The translations under genes and the position numbers were made by a program. Shown here piece by piece: positions 1-10,402 of a stretch of 64,000 nt of DNA. This DNA comes from Aphelocoma coerulescens (taxonomy: Eukaryota > Chordata > Aves > Passeriformes > Corvidae). The stretch covers positions 90,008,004 through 90,072,003 of the forward strand of contig NC_091015.1 of NCBI RefSeq assembly GCF_041296385.1, written 5' to 3'. Within the stretch, counting starts at the first letter, position 1. Each line of letters begins with the position of its first letter. The notes under the pieces are model-generated. The model was not told the DNA's origin, ran no database searches, and saw nothing but the letters and a program-made list of their open reading frames with translations.

Positions 1-203
1 AACAGCACTTCAGTCCCAACCCTACAGCTGGACTGTCCTCACAACACATCAGAGACCCAGACATGGGCAAGATGTAAATGGAAAGTACAACACAGTTAAG
101 AACCTGAATATGGCACCTGAGGCACATGAGGTTCTGTGTTTTCATAAGCAACTATGTTATTGCTGTGGTCTACAAGCCTTACTGCCATTATTACATTTGG
201 CAG
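1..203. other. Unassigned sequence at window edge
   Basis: I recognise nothing certain here. On the minus strand it lies directly downstream of the CR1 endonuclease remnant, so it may be further decayed CR1, but no alignable motif could be read. Confidence 0.4.
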
Positions 204-611
204 TTAAAGCATCTGGTTACTAGCAAAAGGATAAAAACTTGTCTGGTTTTCATCCTGAAGGGTCAGTACCCAGTGGTAGTCAGGTGCAAGTCTGTGTCCC
301 AGACTGCCACATCTTTCACTCCAAAATCCCACATATGGTTTTAGGAGCACTCCTTCATTGAAAGCAACTGCCACTCCTTCCCTCCCAAGCCATCCTGCCC
401 AGACAGCCTGTACGCAGTCACACGGTCTGTTCCCCAGCGTCTCAGTTACTCCGGAGTCATCACAGCCCTGCACCAGCACACCGAGCTCCTGCCTCCCATT
501 TGTTTCTGCATTTTGCATGCACTCATGCAAGTGCTTGGGGCTGGCCTCTTGGGAGCATTTTTGCTTTTCCTGGGAGCTCTCTTCAACCACCTTGCTCCAT
601 ATATTTGCCAC
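204..611 (-). pseudogene. CR1 ORF2 N-terminal endonuclease remnant
   Basis: A 135-codon minus-strand open frame has the pattern of the start of CR1 ORF2, an AP-endonuclease-like domain. A KHLHECMQNAETNGRQELG stretch stands where CR1 has a 'L-YTNARSM-NKQEEL'-type opening. It is followed by a VTETLGNRPCDCVQAV segment where CR1 has 'ITETWWD...HDW..', and then GREGVAVA where CR1 has 'GRRGGGVAL'. The key tryptophans of ITETWWD are lost and several residues are radically changed. After about residue 85 the similarity fades. The open frame is probably fortuitous survival in an inactive copy, since the neighbouring ORF1 remnant is frameshifted. It is not a host gene. The call relies on motif order rather than an alignment score. 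Confidence 0.55.
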
Positions 612-709
612 CCCTAACTTCTGTTCTTTCTGTTGTTAAACTGCCGTCACCCTGTGTCTGGTTTAAAGCCCTTTACACTATGTTGTCAATTCCATAGTTA
701 AGGGCAGTT

Positions 710-1138
710 TCATCTCATTTTGTCACAGGAACCCCATCTGCTATTCCTTGAAAAGGGAAATATAGTCACAAAAGCCAAAGGATCTTGTGCAACTCCAGCC
801 ACACCACCACTTGTTAGTTTACAAGAGGCATCCATTCCTACACAAGTTTTCCCTTTCACCCTTGAGGCTGAGGACAAGATAACCTGAGCTCTCACATCCT
901 TCACCTTTGCCTTCAGAGCTTCACAGTCCCTCTTAATTTGTTCTAGGTATCACTTGGTAGTGTCATAGATGCCCTGCAGGCAATCAGTGAAGGGTAGCAC
1001 TCTGAAGGACAAATGAATTTTAGCAGTCACATAAAACACACTAGATCTGGGCCCCAGCAAGCTACAAACCTTTTGTAACAGCAGGTCTGGCTGGCAGCTC
1101 AGTGCTTCTATCCAATGTAAATATGAATCTCCAACCAC
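710..1138 (-). pseudogene. CR1 ORF1 esterase-like (SGNH-type) remnant
   Basis: Two minus-strand open pieces belong together. The piece at 1138-950 starts MVGDSYLHWIEALSCQPD, which carries the G-D-S block that begins SGNH-hydrolase-like domains in CR1 ORF1 proteins. It continues with a CSLLGPR segment, where functional copies have a similar C-x-LPGA stretch. The piece at 904-710 contains VRAQVILSSASRVKGK, matching the later 'GAQVVFSS'-type strand of the same domain. They are joined by sequence encoding an EQIKRDCEALK-like helix, in which an upstream stop interrupts the frame. The intact protein is thought to help retrotransposition by binding RNA or acting as an esterase. This copy cannot make it. 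The last catalytic His/Asp block is not recognisable. Family membership is reasonably secure; the exact boundaries are not. Confidence 0.6.
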
Positions 1139-1600
1139 TAATGCCCATCACTTCCTCTTGGTACCAGTGCTCTGTTGAGGCCCAGCTGGCTCTGATGTCT
1201 GACTCAATGCAGTTCATTCTCATGCATGGCACAGTACCCAGTTTTTAAATGCGGATCAAAGAGAAGAAAGAGCCTTCTCCTGCTGCTGAGCCAGAAGCTT
1301 CCAGCCTCTCCCTTCTTGGGAGTCACTACCCACCACTCCTTCAAGCCTGGTGTCTACCTGGGTCACCTTCTTTGTATTGTGTGGTTTGGGCCTCATCTCT
1401 GCAAACACTCTGTGGAGACTCTGTCACTGTGTCCCCCCTTCTCATCTCCTTCCTCAGATAGCAACTCAGTGCTTCAAACACAGCACATGCCCCACAGGTC
1501 AACCACTATCACAAGCAGATGTGGCCCCAAAACTCCCTCCAGCTCCAGGCCTGGAAACTGGCATCCTGTTTCTGGAATCCAGCATGGTCAGGGGTGAGTA

Positions 1601-2010
1601 ACTACAGGAAGAAATAAGATGATCCTATAGAAGAGAAACTGCCCAAATGAAACCCACAAATAATGGGTTTTTTACTGGTGTAGAAGAACTGAGAGCTAAT
1701 ATAGGTCTCCTCCTACTGCTCTTCAAAGAAGAAGTTTTAGCTTTTCTACCTTTGTAAACACTGGCCCTGGGCTGAATTTGACCTCATCTGCAGTACAGAA
1801 CTACCAACAGAGGCTTAAGTATTTCAGACAGGATTGAAGGGTAGGTGTTGAAAGACTTGAAAGGAGACCTCAAAAGAACACGCCAATTGTGATATAAGAG
1901 CAGAGGTGAAAATATGGTTTATGAAATGGAGGCACTCCTTACTGGTGTTTGGGGTTGGGTTATAATTTAAATACCATAGGGTATTGGAATAACTTGTCTC
2001 TGTGTTGTTG
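1601..2010. other. Unique-looking sequence, nothing recognised
   Basis: Mixed-composition sequence between two CR1 pieces. No open frame, RNA gene or repeat was recognised. Confidence 0.4.
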
Positions 2011-2220
2011 ACCTTGTTGAACCTCATACAACTGGCCTCAGCACATCAATCCAGCCTGCCCAGATCTCTGTGCACTATTGAAGCCTTTGCTGCCAGATAG
2101 GCAACATCCACAGCCTTTCCCTCATCCACTGGGTGAGTCACTGGTCATAAAAGGAGATCATCTGGTCTAGCACGACCTGCCTTTCCTAAACCTGTGCTGG
2201 CTGGATCTGATCCCCTGGTA
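2011..2220 (-). mobile_element. CR1 LINE fragment (reverse-transcriptase region, internally deleted)
   Basis: Minus-strand CR1 ORF2 sequence. Phrases such as CATCCACAGCCTTTCCCTC (2107) and GACCTGCCTTTCCTAAACC match the antisense of the CR1 segment encoding 'ISFYD.VT..VDEGKAVDV'. The stretch CCTCATACAACTGGCCTCAG (2022) matches a part several hundred bases further along the element, so an internal deletion lies near 2075-2105. It cannot be the same copy as the CR1 at 204-1600, because its RT segment lies upstream of that element's ORF1 on the minus strand. Confidence 0.7.
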
Positions 2221-2444
2221 CTATACTAGGTACTATACTATGGACTGAGTTTCTTTATCCAAATCAAGTGATATTATCACTCTTCCTTGCATAAATGAAG
2301 AAACCTACAAGAGGCTATAGATACTTTTTTCTTCCAAATATATTCTCTAGGAAAAGATACTTTATATCTCAGTAGGATCTTAGAGTGTACAGGAAAGCAA
2401 TTTTACACGATTCATATTTGATTCTTTTGCCAGGGGCATCGTAG

Positions 2445-2630
2445 TCATAGAATCACAGAATCATGGAATATACTGAGTTGAAAGGGACTCATTAGAATGA
2501 TCAAGTCCAACTCTCCAGCTCCTGGCCATGCACAAGACACTCCAAAAGTCACACCATGTGCCTGAGAATGTTGTCCAAACACTTCTTGAACTCAAACTGT
2601 CTTGATGATATGACCATATCTCCTCTATTC
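2445..2630 (-). mobile_element. CR1 LINE 3' end
   Basis: It begins with TCATAGAATCACAGAATC, the reverse of the CR1 terminal octamer repeat. GAGTTGAAAGGGACTC follows, then a CACACCATGTGCCTGAGA stretch typical of one passerine CR1 subfamily. It is 5' truncated near 2630 and noticeably diverged. The orientation is the same as the two CR1 pieces before it. Confidence 0.85.
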
Positions 2631-3287
2631 AGTATCTAATTCAAAAAGAAGATACAGTTCCTGTAGGGATAGGAGAAGGTAAGTTCTCCTGCAAACCACA
2701 TCTTCAAGAAGATGTCAAGAAGACACTCAAGTCAAGTATTTCTGTCTAGAAACATTGAGATTCCTTCCATTTAATTAAATTTCAACTTGGGAGATTCCAG
2801 TAGGATGTCTAGACAACCACTAGCAGTTAACTAAACAGTTTTCTCATCACTGCATTAAGGAAAGTGCATGCATTGCTAAGATAGCCTAATTATGTGTTAA
2901 AAGAGCTTTAAAATAAACTTTCCTAAAGGAAATACTTGGCACACTTTGATTTTACTTACTGGCCTAGTTGCACATTCTGTAATTCTCCCACCAAGTACCA
3001 CAGCAAAATGCACAACTTCTCACAGCATTCAGGATGCAGGTTTTTATCTAGATGGTTTATATGTTGGGTATCGTAGCTTTGAAAGAAATACCAAGAAATA
3101 GAGTATTCAGGAAACTAAAGCAACTTGTACTCGTGAGAAAATTGAACACGTTAGAGAAGCTGCAAGTACCAGCCAGATAATGAGTTGTAAGAGTTACTTT
3201 CTTCATCCATAACTGCTAAAGGAGGACAGGAAATAAAACTTTAAGTTTTCTTAGCAAATTAATTTGTTCAAGAAAATGTATTTCTCT
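2631..3287. other. AT-rich unique sequence, nothing recognised
   Basis: No gene or repeat was identified between the CR1 tail and the LTR that starts near 3288. Confidence 0.4.
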
Positions 3288-3864
3288 CATAGCACATGGG
3301 GGACCATATGCTGCAGCAGGTGGATGCCCAAATGAGGCCGTGACCCTTTGAGAAGCCCTTGCTGGACACAAGCAGGACTTGTGACCCCATGGAGGACCAA
3401 CATTGGAGAAACCTGTTCCATAAGGATTGCACCACACAGAAGGGACCATACACTGGAGCAGGGGAAGAATGTGAGGAGTGCTCCTCCTTCCCTGAGGAGA
3501 AAGGAGCAGCAGAGATGTGTGATGATCTGACTGCAGTCCCCATTCCCTGTTCCCCTGCACCACTGTGGGGCGGAGATAGAGAAACTGGGAGCAAAGTTAA
3601 GCCCAGAAAGAATGGAGGGGTGGGGGGAAGGTATTCTAAGATTTGGTTTTATTTCTCATTATCTTGACTTGATTGATAATAAATAAATGAAGTTCATTTC
3701 TTCAAGTTGGTTTTGCCCATGATGGTAACTGGTGAGTGATCTCTCCTTGTCCTTATCTCAACCCATGAGCCTTTCATTATATTTTTTTCTCCCCTCACCA
3801 GCTGAGGAGGGGAAAGATGGAGTGGCTTGCTGAGCACCTGGCAACTGGTTGGGTCAGACCACCA
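3288..3864 (+). mobile_element. Avian endogenous-retrovirus LTR (5' truncated)
   Basis: The block resembles a common bird LTR family. Its 5' part has short diverged units of about 50 bases, each ending in a form of 'GGACC.ACACTGGAGCAG' (3335-3465). A G-rich stretch follows (GGAGGGGTGGGGGGAAGG near 3613). Then come the polyadenylation signals, and then a downstream segment with TGATGGTAACTGGTGAGTGA and CAGCTGAGGAGGGGAAAG. It ends near GACCACCA at 3864. The start appears truncated, and no matching 5' LTR or internal retroviral sequence lies nearby, so this is a solo or partial LTR. No target-site duplication can be shown, because the 5' terminus is missing. Confidence 0.7.
3678..3687 (+). terminator. 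LTR polyadenylation signal
   Basis: Two overlapping AATAAA hexamers lie at 3678-3683 and 3682-3687, about 180 bases before the LTR 3' end. That is where the R region of this LTR should be. They support the plus orientation. Confidence 0.6.
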
Positions 3865-4009
3865 TATCAGTGTGTATAAACACCTGAAGAGAAGGGAAAA
3901 AGAAAATAAAGCTGGACTCTCTTCCGTGGTATGCAGTAAGTGGAGAAGACACAATGGGATCAAAATGAAATACCAGAAGATCCACTTAAACATAAAATAA
4001 ACAAGAACT

Positions 4010-4186
4010 TCTTTGGTGGTGGTAAAGCACTGAAGTAGGTTGCCCAGACAGGTTGTAGAGCCTCCATTCTTGGTTAAATTTAAAATCCAGTTGGACAGTG
4101 TCTTGATCAAGCTGATTTTATTGACTTGCTTTACGCAAGAAGCTTGGACTAGATGATCTCCAGAGGCCCCTTCTAACTTCAACTAT
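4010..4186 (+). mobile_element. CR1 LINE 3' end
   Basis: Plus-strand CR1 tail: GTAGGTTGCCCAGACAGG (4035), then CCAGTTGGACAGTGTC, then TTGGACTAGATGATCTCCAG (4144). It finishes with a degenerate CTTGACTCTGTG end, where intact copies have the octamer tail. It is 5' truncated near 4010. The 146 bases between it and the LTR at 3288-3864 were not recognised. Confidence 0.85.
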
Positions 4187-6614
4187 TCCTTGACTCTGTG
4201 AAGCTATGTGGGACATTGGTGTCTAAGATAGTAATTAACTTACGGTAGCTTTGTTTTTAAAATATTTTTACACCACCTAGGCAGACAAAATAAGGCTATA
4301 ATTATAGTAAGAATGCAAGTACAAGCCTCCTTCAGAAACCATTCTTTTAATTAAACAGCTGACAACTAAAACTGGGATTCAGGCCTGTAAACCCTGTTTT
4401 ACACAAGATTGTCTGTGGTATAAGCAGTCTTTCTCAAAAGTTTTATATTTTTCTCTCTTTTAATGACAGAGGCTTCTCTTATTCCAAAATACCCTGAAGA
4501 TAATTTTGTCCTCTTCGGCATAGAAATTTCCAGGCAAAAACCCCTTTCAATACTGCAAACATATATAGTTACGAATATATGGAAAAAATTTTCATCACAC
4601 CTTTAAATTCTTAAGCCTACAGGGATTACTTGTGTCCAAAAAAATCATCAGTTTATGATATAAACCAGAAGGACATCAAATTCAGTTGCAATTAGTTTTT
4701 AACTCTGCCTCTCTAAGATTAGCCATTCAGAGGGTTGGCAAGCCCCAGGCAACTTAAACACCTAATCACAGCACACAGAAACAATTTGTGCACTTTGCTT
4801 CTCCAAACATCTGCATTGTCTGGCAGATGAGGGATCCACACACATGGAAAGTTTCACACATGGGGTCACCAGATAGGCTAAGATCATGAACTTTTGCCCT
4901 TGATTTCATAGAAATGAATTACTGTATGATGCTACTTGCCCTACTCTATCAAATCTTAGCCAAGAGATATTCCTAAGCAAAGTACTTCATAGCCTCATAG
5001 TTGCCAGTTCTAGTAAACAACAGTCCATAATAATAGAAAAAAAAAATCCCTGCTGTTTATCTAATCACTCTCATATCCTTAACTGCTGCTTAGCCTGGCA
5101 TTAGAATTTTATTGTCAGTAGTTTATCTAGCACTACAGGTTACCTTAGGCATTATTTTATACCATCTGCAACATTTGGAATGTCTGCAAAGGTTGGGCTC
5201 TGTTCCTAGAAGGGGTTTCCTTGTGATCTCTTTTTCTTCATTGAAAATGAAAGTAATCTTTACCACATCAAAATATCAACAACATTTAGTTCATTATGTC
5301 ATGGAGTTTGTCATACAAAAGTTTTGATGAAGGACCAAGGAGAGACCCATTACTTTTGCCAAAAGAAAGTCAAATAATGACCACTAAAATGTTGTAGGGC
5401 AACACGAGGATTGGAGACAGGTTGTGTTCTTTGAACACTCCTGTGCCTATAAGCACAAGGAAAAAAGAATGACATTTACTGCTCCATTCCACATACCACT
5501 GAATTCCTCTTTTTCCCCCCCTCGTTTGAAAGTACTGATGAAATTTAACCAAGACCACAACAAATGGTCCAAAGAACAATAATCAGCAAGATTTTTTTTT
5601 TTTGTAACATTTGGATAACTTCAAGAAACATTTTGGAAAGTGATTAGTGAGCATCTGCCAAGGCTGTGCAGTAACATACACTATATCAGATTATGCTTGA
5701 AGTGTTTTCTATCCATCATATGGACAAAGCCATGGGCTAAGTGCTATGGCACTGACTTTGAAAAGCAAACCAAAAGAACAGACCATTCACCACAGCAGGA
5801 AAAAGAAAACTAATTATTTGCCACATGCAACCATGGTGATTAGCCAAGAGGATAGACACTTGACAACCTAGGTATTTGAAACAATTGAAGGTTCCCACAG
5901 AAAATAAATTCATGGGAATCATCTAGACTTAAGGTGTCAAGTCCCAGCCACCTCTTGTGAGTGAATGTAGGAAATTTCTTTTAGCATAATACACCACTGA
6001 GGCTTTCTGCAATTGGTAGCACCATGTCATTATTGCATTAATACCCTTTTACCTTTGAATCATGTATCCAGTTGAAAAATATGCAACCAGCCTTCATATT
6101 TAAATCTAGCAAGTTTTATCTTGCTTCAGCCTCTTTGCAATCTACCTCTGTACTTTAACTATGAACTGATGCCTCATGTCCTGAAGCAGGGATGTGAAAT
6201 ACATACAGGACTCCACAGTAGCAGCAGGCTGCTGTCTCAAACCAGCCCAGTTTCTCACCACCACCGAGAACACCACATGCTCCCAAATTTGCATTTGTTG
6301 TGTTTGTATTTGGGTTAATGTTTTTAACCTATGTAATAGCTTCTTCTACAAGCTGAGATGAGCACACAGTCAGCCAGTGAACTGTTTCCTTACTGGAAAC
6401 TACTTTTTACACAGCAGCATCTTGCAGAATCTAAGGTCTTTAAAATGGCATCAGGGCACATGAGATTCTAAAAAACCCACCAATATAGAAGAGGCAGCCT
6501 GGCCAGCCATTCATTTCTCTCCAGAATTTCCTCCCCCCTCCTCCTGCTGCAACATTACCTTTTATTCCAGCCACGAGCAGTAGAGGAAGCCTGTATCTCC
6601 CCTTCTAAACATCA
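4187..6614. other. AT-rich unique sequence, no gene seen
   Basis: Only short open frames without recognisable similarity occur, plus short homopolymers such as the T run near 5590. No LTR ends, CR1 words or RNA gene boxes were found. Confidence 0.45.
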
Positions 6615-7115
6615 CTATAGAATCATACAACAGTTTGAGTTGAAAGGGACCTTTAAAAGGTCATCTAGTTCAACCTCTGCTGCAATGAACAGGGACATCT
6701 TCTACTAGGTCAGGATTCTTGGAGCCCTGTCCATCCTGACCTTGAGTGTCAGGCAAGAGGGTGGGGCACCCACCACCTCCCTGGGCAACCTGTTCAGTGC
6801 CTCACCACTCGTAGTATAAAACTTATTTCTCACATCTAATCTAAATTGACCCTCCTTCATTTTAAAGCCATTATCCCTTCTTTTGTCAGAACAGGCCCTG
6901 CTGAAACATGCTTTCTCATCTTTCTTTTAGGACCCTTCCAAGCATGGAAAAATCACAATAAGCTCTCCCTTGGACAGAGCCTTCTCTTCTCCATGCTGAG
7001 CAATCCCAGTTCTCTCAGCCTTTCCTCACAGGAGAGGTGCTCCATCCCCCTAATCATCTTCATGGCCTTTCTCTGGACTCACTCAAACAGGTCCATGTTC
7101 TTCCTGTGCTGGGGA
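6615..7115 (-). mobile_element. CR1 LINE 3' part (first half, split by an LTR)
   Basis: The minus-strand CR1 begins with its 3' end (TATAGAATCATACAACAG). It runs through GAAAGGGACCTTTAAAAGG, CCTGGGCAACCTGTTC-like and AGGAGAGGTGCTCCATCC, to ACAGGTCCATGTTCTTCC and CTGTGCTGGGGA at 7115. The alignable CR1 pattern stops exactly there and resumes at 7662. The two halves are therefore one element interrupted by a later insertion. Confidence 0.9.
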
Positions 7116-7661
7116 TATTAAGGAAGCTTCCCAGTCTGGCCATTCACCAGACTCTCTGGCAGTCACCCCCAAGGCCAGGGACTCTCACTGCTGGGGCCAA
7201 AGCCCCTTCACAGCAGGTGGCTCCAGTGAGCTGAAGGGTGCCCGCATGACTCCCTGCACACCCCACCCACATAATCAGACCAGGCTTCCTTATCAGTTTG
7301 ACCCCAGATTTCCCATAGCAGGGCCTCAGATGTCTCATTATATAAAGCAATTTAATTCCAGCACAATAACACAGAAGAAGTCCAACCTGGTGCCTCCAAG
7401 GAGGGATCCTGAACAAAGGACCCCTGATCTTTTGTATCCTTACCGTCTAAGGGTGCAAAAGTCTCAGCTCTTCCTCCTGAGGCTTCTGGCTGCTGTCCTG
7501 TCTCTGAGTGTCACCTAGATGGGCCACCGGTCCCTGGGCCCTTTGTTATGCAAAGGGTCAGCTCCTCACGGCTTCTTGCCTGAGGCTCCCACCCAGAGCT
7601 CATCCTGCAGCTCCAGCTATAGCTGCACCCCAGCTACCTGCACTGAAGGTATTCCTCAACA
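7116..7661. mobile_element. Solo LTR inserted in a CR1, flanked by GGGA
   Basis: This 546-bp insertion sits inside a CR1 whose sequence continues on both sides. It begins TATTAAGGAAGC (presumably TGTT with one substitution) and ends CCTCAACA, giving the TGTT...AACA type of retroviral LTR ends. The tetramer GGGA lies directly before it (7112-7115) and directly after it (7662-7665), as expected for a 4-bp target-site duplication. A TATATAA box near 7341 reads on either strand, so the transcriptional direction is open. No AATAAA was found. No internal retroviral sequence remains, so the provirus was lost by LTR-LTR recombination or only the LTR was kept. Confidence 0.75.
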
Positions 7662-7806
7662 GGGAACTCCAGAGCTGGACACAGGACTCCAGGTGGGGTC
7701 TCACCAGGGCAGAGTAGAGGAGCAGAATCACCTTCCTCAACCTGCTGGCCACGACTGCTTTTGATGCAGGCCAGGGCAAGGTTGGCCTTCTGGGCTGCTA
7801 ATGCAA
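7662..7806 (-). mobile_element. CR1 LINE 3' part (second half, beyond the LTR)
   Basis: CR1 antisense sequence resumes with ACTCCAGAGCTGGACACAGG and continues through GGTGGGGTCTCACCAGGGC, CAGAATCACC and CTTTTGATGCAGG to TTCTGGGCTGCTAATGC. It is collinear with the half ending at 7115. After about 7806 the similarity fades. Confidence 0.9.
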
Positions 7807-9849
7807 CCACAGCTTAAATGGGTCTCCAGCAACTTAAAGTAATTGCCTCCTTAAAGTCAGCTTCCCTTTCTGTTCAGGTGCTGAGGGAAGGCTTCCTCAT
7901 CTCCATGGGGCAACTCTGCTCAGCAGAGTCCTCCAGGGCAGCTCTAACCATATCTGAGGGAATCACTATCCTCAGGGTTCCCAGCCCCCAGAGACTCACA
8001 GAGGGTAGGAACAAACACCACACCAAGTCAGAAAGCTCGACTCCAAACAACTGCAAGGTAAATCAAGATGTCATTCACAGTCCCATAACAACACAGCATT
8101 TAGGACAGCTTTACCTCCTTGGGGGAGCCCAAATTGTACTGTGGCCAATGTATGGGAGGGGAAGTTACAGCCTTCTTTGTTTGTGTTTTCCCATGGAAAT
8201 CAGTTTCACCTTCCCTCCTGCCAAAATTGTCAGCATTTCCCCTGTAAGCAGAGCTGTAGGCAATCAGCTTTCCCAGAGCACCCTCTGCAATTTCTGTACT
8301 TTAGACAACATTGGTAATCATTGTTCATGAAATCTACACAGCTCACAGGACACTCCCACTCTGTGCTGAGCACAAGCTGTGTTCTCTCTCTTGTAGCAGG
8401 AGAGGGGGTTTCTTTGCCCTATCAAAACATGTTTCATACATGGTTATTGACAGACTGTTTTTTGAGAGGAAAGAGAAGATAAGTAGCATCTTTAGCACAT
8501 CAGAAAAACTCAGCTTGGGGAGAAAATTATCAATAACATTGATATTTCTGCATCCAGTAATTTCTCTAGAACTGTCTCTAGAAGAATGCAGCACTGCAAA
8601 AGCATCAGTACAAAATTTAACTAATTAGCCATTAAAAAATAAATCCTTACATTAAAAAAGACCAGCTGCAGACTGATCCCTGGACACATCCTCCTCTTAT
8701 AAAAACCAAACACATAAATTCTCCCTCACTCTTCTGGGGTTCCCACATCAGTACCTTCACTGAAGAGCCATGAGGCAGAATTCAGCTGCCTGAGCAAGAC
8801 TGCTGCAGGAAACACCAAATATGAGGAATGTGGATAGCTGTTTTATGAACATTCAAGTGACACCTAGCACAGGCAAAAAACCTCCACGTTTCTGCAATAG
8901 ATTATATTCCAAGTAATATCCTGCAGCATGGCTATTCCTGAATTCAGGAAAACAGGGCCTGCTCTGGTGAAGTATGTGAACCACAGTCCTTGTGGGTCTC
9001 AATCATGTCCCTTCAGCCTCAGTTCAACAACTGCTCCAGCCCACAGCTGTGTGCATGACAGGCCAGCCTTTTTTCTTGTATTCTCTCAAATGTAAGAGGC
9101 CCAATTTCATAAATCAGGCAATAATGTGAGCACTCCAGCTAAACCTTTTCATTACATTACTTGCCCTGTGTCACCTCTGCATAACAAAGCCAGTTTGCAG
9201 GAACTAGACCTTTGCTACATCAGTGCTTTTAAAATGGTGAAACAGGGAAATGGTTGCTTTGTTCCTTGGAAAGCACAAGACACTAGCACTTCAATAAACA
9301 TCTGTGATTTTTCTCATCATTTTATCAGAAAAACCTTCAGCCATGTCCTGTGCTTTCTGTTGTTATTGCACTTTAATAGCCCAGACATAAATATAGAAGC
9401 AGTCAGCTGTGTGACACCAGCACAGCTGTGCCGCTACTTTAATTGTACAGCATGATGTCATTCATCAATTCCAAACCTCTCCTACCAGATACCATTTTCC
9501 CTTATAAGATAACTTGTCCAGTACTGAATTTATATCCCAACTGTAATGTGTTCCAGTGAAAATTATTCCACTGAAACCACATGTCAGGTTTTTGTTAAAG
9601 ACTGGGCATCTAATAGGACACTTTAACTTACTCACACCACTAATAGCTCTTATTTGTGCGAGTCACAAGACAAATTTGACAAGAGCCAGGCAAACTCCCT
9701 CATTTACATGGGAACATCATCTTTACCTCCTACCTGTAACTCTGTTTCATGCTTCATTCCTACTTCCTCTCAAGTCCTTTCACACTTGTGCCAGTTTGAG
9801 ACAAATTTGGAGGAATGTCCAAATTTGAATGTCCTCTGATAGAAGGCAG
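7807..9849. other. Unassigned sequence, no gene supported
   Basis: It contains an open frame of 170 codons at 7818-8330 (plus strand) with no recognisable domain and no codon-use or motif support. I treat it as chance. The first 200 bases might be further decayed CR1, as they follow one directly. Nothing else was recognised. Confidence 0.4.
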
Positions 9850-10402
9850 GTTACAGCCCTCCCTCCCCCACCAGGTTCGGGGAAAAAAAATTTCCTCGGG
9901 GGAAAGTGAAAGGAGAAAAACCTATTTATTTAACAAACACAATGCACAATGGGAAAAGAATAATGCTAGAGAATAAAACCTCTCGCTATGGAGAGAATCT
10001 GGTAAATCGCCAGAGAGAGTCCTTTCTTTGGGTATGATCTGTCTCTCCTTTTCGGAGCTGCGTTGGCCTGGGACCCCTCTGGGCCTCAGTGGAAAGTTCT
10101 GAACAGTTCCAGAAGAGAAGAAGTCGAAGTCCCAGGGAAAAAAAACCTATCTCTCCATCTCTCTCTGGAGAAACGGAGCCGAAAGCTGGCTGAAAAGCAG
10201 CAAAGGGCGCTTCCTCCGTGCTTGCTGCTGCAGAAGCGTGCAGAGAGATAGAGTGACCTTGGAGCACAAACTGCTTTGAAAAATTCATCTGGCTTTTTTT
10301 CTTTATCTCACACCCAGTTTTAAAGACACAGAAAGGCACAGGAGTCATGTCTGGACATACAGCAGTGCTAAGGGACACACATCATAAAGTCACCCCAAGA
10401 CA
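9850..10402 (-). mobile_element. Passerine-type endogenous-retrovirus solo LTR
   Basis: On the minus strand the LTR starts TGTCTTGGGGTGAC at 10402. It passes a GC-rich middle and a polyadenylation signal at 9925-9930, and ends in GGGAGGGAGGGCTGTAAC at 9850. The tetramer GCAG lies on both sides (9846-9849 and 10403-10406), a plausible 4-bp target-site duplication. That placement requires the 3' terminal A of the LTR to be missing, so the exact left edge is uncertain. CpG content is higher than in the surroundings (for example TCGGAGCTGCG near 10054), suggesting a younger insertion than most neighbours. There is no internal retroviral sequence. Confidence 0.7.
9925..9930 (-). terminator. LTR polyadenylation signal
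   Basis: AATAAA on the minus strand (TTTATT on plus), about 75 bases from the LTR 3' end, as expected for the R/U5 region. Confidence 0.6.

Larger units (their letters stand above)
204..1600 (-). mobile_element. CR1 LINE, 5' portion (ORF1 region plus start of ORF2)
   Basis: Read on the minus strand, this block shows the order expected for the 5' half of an avian CR1 element. An upstream ORF1 region comes first, at about 1600-1150. An esterase-like segment follows with the motif VGDSYLHWIEA at 1138. Last comes a segment resembling the first part of the ORF2 endonuclease (204-611). Several frameshifts and stops break it, so it is long dead. CR1 copies are usually truncated at the 5' end, so keeping this part while lacking the reverse transcriptase and 3' tail is unusual. 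The outer limits are approximate because both ends fade into unrecognised sequence. The family assignment comes from remembered CR1 protein patterns, not a search. Confidence 0.65.

Noticed and set aside
7818..8330. Longest open frame, 170 codons on the plus strand
   Set aside because: No recognisable domain and no sensible start context. It follows directly on a CR1, and 170 codons is not surprising in 64 kb searched in six frames.
9986..10378. Open frame of 130 codons, minus strand
   Set aside because: It lies wholly inside an LTR, where coding is not expected; it is a shadow of GC-richer sequence.
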